Positions 58,985 through 64,000 of a DNA stretch of 64,000 nt are shown one piece after another. The position numbers and the translations under genes are program-made. The notes under the pieces were generated by a model. That model searched no databases, was not told where the DNA came from, and worked only from the letters and a program-made list of their open reading frames with translations. This stretch comes from an uncultured Atopobiaceae bacterium. GTDB lineage: Bacteria > Actinomycetota > Coriobacteriia > Coriobacteriales > Atopobiaceae. The stretch lies in contig CALUNW010000005.1 in assembly GCA_944322145.1 (NCBI GenBank), forward strand, positions 157,334 through 221,333. Direction: 5' to 3'. The first letter of the stretch is position 1. The number at the start of each line of letters is the position of its first letter.

Positions 58985-59102
58985 CCGCCTAAAGCGCTTT
59001 TCGACCGCCTTTGCGCGGGCGTGCCTCGTCTCCTTCGCAGCTCAACATAAACTATGTTGCACACAACCGGTCTGTCGCGTTGGATTTCAGGCCTTCGGAT
59101 GA

Positions 59103-61418
<2,316 letters not shown>

Positions 61419-61420
61419 AC

Positions 61421-61451
61421 CTGTCAATTGGGGACAGTCCCCAATTGACAG
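61421..61451. repeat. Perfect 15-bp palindrome, GGGGAC family
   Basis: CTGTCAATTGGGGAC and its exact complement flank a single A, two bases after the ligA stop. It differs by one base per arm from the element after pflB (36645-36675). Both lie directly after a stop codon, a position suited to transcript 3' ends. Confidence 0.95.
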
Positions 61452-61553
61452 GCCCCGGCGTAGCCACGGGCACGGCAAAGCGAACCTGCTCCGCGTTCGT
61501 TCCTGTCGCGCACGGGTACACTAGAGCCAAGCCCCTAAGAAAGGTCGACGCCC

Positions 61554-61826
61554 ATGATGTATCCGTATATGACGCTCGGCGATGGGACAGAGGTCGTCCA
61601 CTCTCAGATTATCGAGAGGGACGGCGTGCAGACCGTGATCGTTCATTTTGAGCGCCCCACTGAAGATGGCTTTGACTCGGCGAGATGCGAGCTTCCTGAG
61701 TACTCCTGGACATCCTGGGAGGGGCATTTCACGGATGAGGAGATGGCGTTCTTCAACGAGTATCTGCGAAACAACGCGCACCTTATCTACCGCTATGCCG
61801 CGAGTGGGGGAGTCAGGGTTGCCTAG
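61554..61826 (+). CDS. Small acidic protein paired with a DUF4160 gene
   Basis: A 90-residue protein reading MMYPYMTLGDGTEVVHSQII, a beta hairpin (VQTVIVHFERP), and a helical C-terminal half (FTDEEMAFFNEYLRNNAHLI). It overlaps the following DUF4160 gene by eight bases, so the two are translationally coupled. DUF4160 genes are usually paired with DUF2442, and this protein does not clearly match that family. A toxin-antitoxin-like pair is possible but unsupported. Confidence 0.7.
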   Translation: MMYPYMTLGDGTEVVHSQIIERDGVQTVIVHFERPTEDGFDSARCELPEYSWTSWEGHFTDEEMAFFNEYLRNNAHLIYRYAASGGVRVA

Positions 61827-62097
61827 CCTCTTTCTTATCGGCGGTTACCGAGTGTTCTTCTGGTCGAACGAGTCCGGTGAGCCCGTTCACGTTCACGTGT
61901 GCAAAGGGGTGCTCTCGCCTGATGCCACCAAGATCTGGCTTACCCGCAGGGGCGGATGTGTCCTTGCCCACAACCGTGGCAAGATACCTCGTCAGACGCT
62001 CAATGAGCTTCTCGAGGTGATTGCCGCGCAGCACGAGTTCATCTGCTCCAGGTGGCGCGAGTTCTTCGCAGTCGAGGACATCGACTTCTTCTGCTAG
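61819..62097 (+). CDS. DUF4160 family protein
   Basis: A 92-residue protein with the DUF4160 pattern: GGYRVFFWSNESGEPVHVHV (residues 8-27), KIWLTRRGGCVLAHNRGKIP, and a C-terminal helix with LLEVIAAQHEFICSRWREFF. The start is placed at TTG 61819, preceded by GGGGGAGTCAGGG, overlapping the upstream gene. Members are often found in two-gene units of toxin-antitoxin type, but no activity is known. Confidence 0.8.
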   Translation: MPSLFLIGGYRVFFWSNESGEPVHVHVCKGVLSPDATKIWLTRRGGCVLAHNRGKIPRQTLNELLEVIAAQHEFICSRWREFFAVEDIDFFC

Positions 62098-62145
62098 GCC
62101 CGCTTGTCTACGGCCGCGTCTTACGCGCGTATGATGCCGCGCGCG

Positions 62146-62151
62146 TATACT
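62146..62151 (+). promoter_or_regulatory. Putative -10 box (TATACT)
   Basis: TATACT lies 37 bases before the phosphatase ATG, with the binding site GAAAGG between. The -35 region is G/C-rich and unclear. Confidence 0.45.
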
Positions 62152-62188
62152 ACGTCGTCGGAACAAACACGCGCAACGAAAGGCTTGC

Positions 62189-62953
62189 ATGCAACTCACG
62201 GACGCCCGGCCCAACTACGGCCGCATCGACTTCGAGGGCCTGCCCAACACGCGTGACCTGGGCGGACTACCCGCCGTGGACGGGCGGCGCGTGCGCCGGG
62301 GGCGTCTGCTGCGCTCGGGCACGCTCTACTTTGCCGCCGCCGCAGACCGCCGGCGCCTGATGGGGGACTATCGCCTGCGCGCCGTGGTCGACCTGCGTGG
62401 CGACGACGAGCTCGCGGAGTACCCCGACGGCATGGAGCTCATGCCCGCCGTGCGCTACGTGCACGCGGACGCGCTCAAGGGCACCGTTGCCGGCATCTCG
62501 CAGAACGCCGAGGCCCGCGCCCGGCTGGAGGCCGCGCGCGTGGACGATGACGACCCGGCGCGCTTCATGGAGATGGTCTACCCGCACATCCTGCTGGGGG
62601 AGTCCGGCATCGCCGCCTACCGCGCGCTGCTGCGCTGCGTGCTCGAGACCACGGACGGCGCCGTCCTCTGGCACTGCCACTTCGGGCGGGATCGCTGCGG
62701 CATGGGGAGCATGCTCGTGGAGGCGGCCCTCGGCGTGCCGACGGAGGCCGTCGAGGAGGACTACCTCGCCACCAACCGCTTCAACCCAGACCCGGCCGAC
62801 GAGCGCACGGACGCCAACCTGCGCTTCATCCGCGCGGCGGTGGCGGCGGTGACGCGCGAGTTCGGCGGCGTCATGGGCTACGTGCGCGAGGCGCTGGGCG
62901 TCACGGACGCCGACGTCGCCGAGCTGCGCGGCCGCTATCTCGAGGACGCGTGA
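62189..62953 (+). CDS. Tyrosine-protein phosphatase, PTP/DSP-like (Y_phosphatase3)
   Basis: A 254-residue phosphatase related to bacterial LipA/PtpB-type enzymes. N-terminal GLPNTRDLGGLP is the family hallmark (NxRDxGG). The P-loop is VLWHCHFGRDRCGMGS, with the Cys-X5-Arg catalytic pair (Cys163, Arg169). Family members normally have HCxxGKDRTG; here Lys is Arg and Thr is Cys, the latter near the catalytic arginine. It is followed four bases later by an RpiR-type regulator and probably shares its transcript. The substrate may be a phosphoprotein or phosphoinositide. Confidence 0.88.
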   Translation: MQLTDARPNYGRIDFEGLPNTRDLGGLPAVDGRRVRRGRLLRSGTLYFAAAADRRRLMGDYRLRAVVDLRGDDELAEYPDGMELMPAVRYVHADALKGTVAGISQNAEARARLEAARVDDDDPARFMEMVYPHILLGESGIAAYRALLRCVLETTDGAVLWHCHFGRDRCGMGSMLVEAALGVPTEAVEEDYLATNRFNPDPADERTDANLRFIRAAVAAVTREFGGVMGYVREALGVTDADVAELRGRYLEDA

Positions 62954-62957
62954 CGCC

Positions 62958-63833
62958 ATGAACGTGCTCACGCGCCTGCGGATGGGGGAGGGGTTCTCGG
63001 ACGGCGAGCGGGCCCTGGCCGACGCGATCCTCGCCGACCCCGAGGCGTTTCTCGACGAGGGCTCCAAGCAGCTCGCCGCGCGGGTGCACGTGTCAAAGTC
63101 GACGGTCTATCGGCTCTGCGAGAAGCTCGACTGTCCCGGCCTGGCGGACCTGCGCGTGCGCGTGGCGGGCGCGCTCGCGGACTTCCGGCGCGAGAGCGCG
63201 GGCGTGGACGTCAACTTCCCGGTTCGGGCGGGCCAGAACGGCGCACAGGTCATCGAGGCGATCGAGAAGGACCTGGCGCAGACGCTCGCCGTCACCGCCC
63301 ACGTGCTCGACCCCGCGGCGCTGGACCGCGCGGCCGAGCTCGTGCGCGGCGCGGAGCGCGTGACGGTGCTCGCCACGGCGGGAAACGTCGCCTTCGCCCA
63401 GAACTTCCGCTTCCAGATGGCCGAGGTGGGGCGGGCGGTGAGCGTGCCGGTGGACGAGTACGAGCAGCGCCTCGCTGCCGCATCTGCGTGCGAGAAGGAC
63501 GTGGTGGTCCTCGTGTCGTTTGGCGGGCGCGGGTTCGTGTCGCGTCCGGCGGCGCGTGAGCTCGCGGGGCGCGGCGTGCCCGTCGTGCTGGTGGCGTCGG
63601 CCGCGCCCACGCCCCTCGACGAGTTCGCGACGGTCAAGCTCGCGCTCTCGCCGGCCGAGGACCATGCGCGCAAGGTCTCGCCCTTCGGCACGGGGCTCTC
63701 GCTGCTCTTCGTGCTGGACGCCCTCTTCGCCCGCTGCTTCGTGGAGGACTTCGACGCCAGCCTGGCGCGGCGCCTGGGCTACTACGACCGCATCGTCGCG
63801 ATGGGCGGCTGCTCCGGAGGCCCCGCCAGCTGA
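62958..63833 (+). CDS. RpiR-family regulator
   Basis: A 291-residue regulator with an N-terminal helix-turn-helix (LAARVHVSKSTVYRLCEKLD, residues about 39-58) and a C-terminal SIS domain (VLATAGNVAFAQNFRFQMAE, VVLVSFGGRGFVSRPAAREL, SPFGTGLSLLFVLDALFARC). It starts four bases after the phosphatase stop. The phosphate-binding loop reads TAGNVAF where many members have GxGxSxx, so its ligand may differ. Target genes are not evident in view. Confidence 0.9.
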   Translation: MNVLTRLRMGEGFSDGERALADAILADPEAFLDEGSKQLAARVHVSKSTVYRLCEKLDCPGLADLRVRVAGALADFRRESAGVDVNFPVRAGQNGAQVIEAIEKDLAQTLAVTAHVLDPAALDRAAELVRGAERVTVLATAGNVAFAQNFRFQMAEVGRAVSVPVDEYEQRLAAASACEKDVVVLVSFGGRGFVSRPAARELAGRGVPVVLVASAAPTPLDEFATVKLALSPAEDHARKVSPFGTGLSLLFVLDALFARCFVEDFDASLARRLGYYDRIVAMGGCSGGPAS

Positions 63834-63863
63834 GGTCCTTCTCGCCCGCGCGTCGTTTGTGCA

Positions 63864-64000
63864 CAGGTGCCCAACGTGCTGCATCGCCCCAGGTGCCAAC
63901 GTGCCACATTGCCCCAGGTGCCCAACGCGCCGCATCGCCCCAGGTGCCCAACGCGCCGCATCGCCCCAGGTGCCCAACGCGCCGCATCGCCCCAGGTGCC
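63864..64000. repeat. 26-bp tandem repeat running off the window end
   Basis: Units begin CAGGTGCCCAACGCGCCGCA and end TCGCCC. Unit 1 (63864-63889) has three changes, unit 2 (63890-63914) is one base shorter with several changes, and units 3-5 (63915-63992) are identical. A partial unit reaches base 64000, so the array continues beyond the window. The most similar units are at the right end, as expected for recent expansion. Confidence 0.95.

Noticed and set aside
63864..64000. CRISPR array
   Set aside because: Direct tandem units without spacers; a minisatellite.

Overview
The window is high-GC DNA from what looks like an anaerobic, fermentative, host-associated actinomycete. The class Coriobacteriia, probably Olsenella or another Atopobiaceae genus, fits best. 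This is inferred from gene content and style: pyruvate formate-lyase, several PTS systems, family 1/3/4/13 glycosidases, an LPXTG-like surface protein with a sortase, an SLH-domain protein and a high-GC codon bias. No rRNA, tRNA, CRISPR array or replication origin was recognised.

Layout. 1-2412: the end of an NAD synthesis operon (nadB partial, nadC, niaR repressor). 2722-10794: a membrane protein, cytoplasmic alpha-amylase, PepV-type dipeptidase, ROK sugar kinase, hemolysin III-type protein and three small membrane proteins. 10887-17237: a beta-glucoside locus with a divergent GntR/UTRA regulator, GH1 phospho-beta-glucosidase, PTS IIC, IIB and IIA, and a GH4 phospho-beta-glucosidase. 17420-29113: a surface island bounded at both ends by BrnT/BrnA toxin-antitoxin pairs, holding a sortase, a 1,824-residue isopeptide-type adhesin, a YccF fragment, a DUF554 protein and an SLH-domain gene split by a frameshift. 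29374-34070: an acetyltransferase, a duplicated DUF1294 protein, a C69 dipeptidase and DAHP synthase.

34135-35323 is the most unusual locus. A possible SOS box and extended -10 precede a compact, strongly foldable RNA leader. Its closing helix covers the likely ribosome binding site of a RhuM-Fic gene, and that gene has an amber codon exactly at the lysine of its Fic motif. 35346-38765 encodes pyruvate formate-lyase with its activase and with the glycyl-radical domain on a separate gene. 38967-39347 holds six copies of a 24-bp palindrome.

39371-46567: a GtrA-like protein and a membrane-tailed GH3 beta-glucosidase, two divergent genes (sensor kinase and permuted GH3) that both lost their 5' halves at one junction, a DedA protein and an iron-type alcohol dehydrogenase. 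46729-51494: an amino-sugar locus (murQ, nanE, fused PTS IIC-IID, IIB, RpiR regulator). 51559-52219: a hicA/hicB pair. 54216-57256: a copper module with a well-formed CsoR-type promoter, csoR, and copA fused in frame to a CopZ domain that keeps its own start signals. 57609-63833: an MFS transporter, ligA, a DUF4160 pair, a tyrosine phosphatase and an RpiR regulator. A 26-bp tandem repeat runs off the right end.

Many intergenic gaps hold long, often perfect inverted repeats that fall into families. One family shares a GGGGAC/GTCCCC core at five sites. The 10-mer CGAGAAGAAC and its one-base variant recur throughout, frequently just after stop codons.
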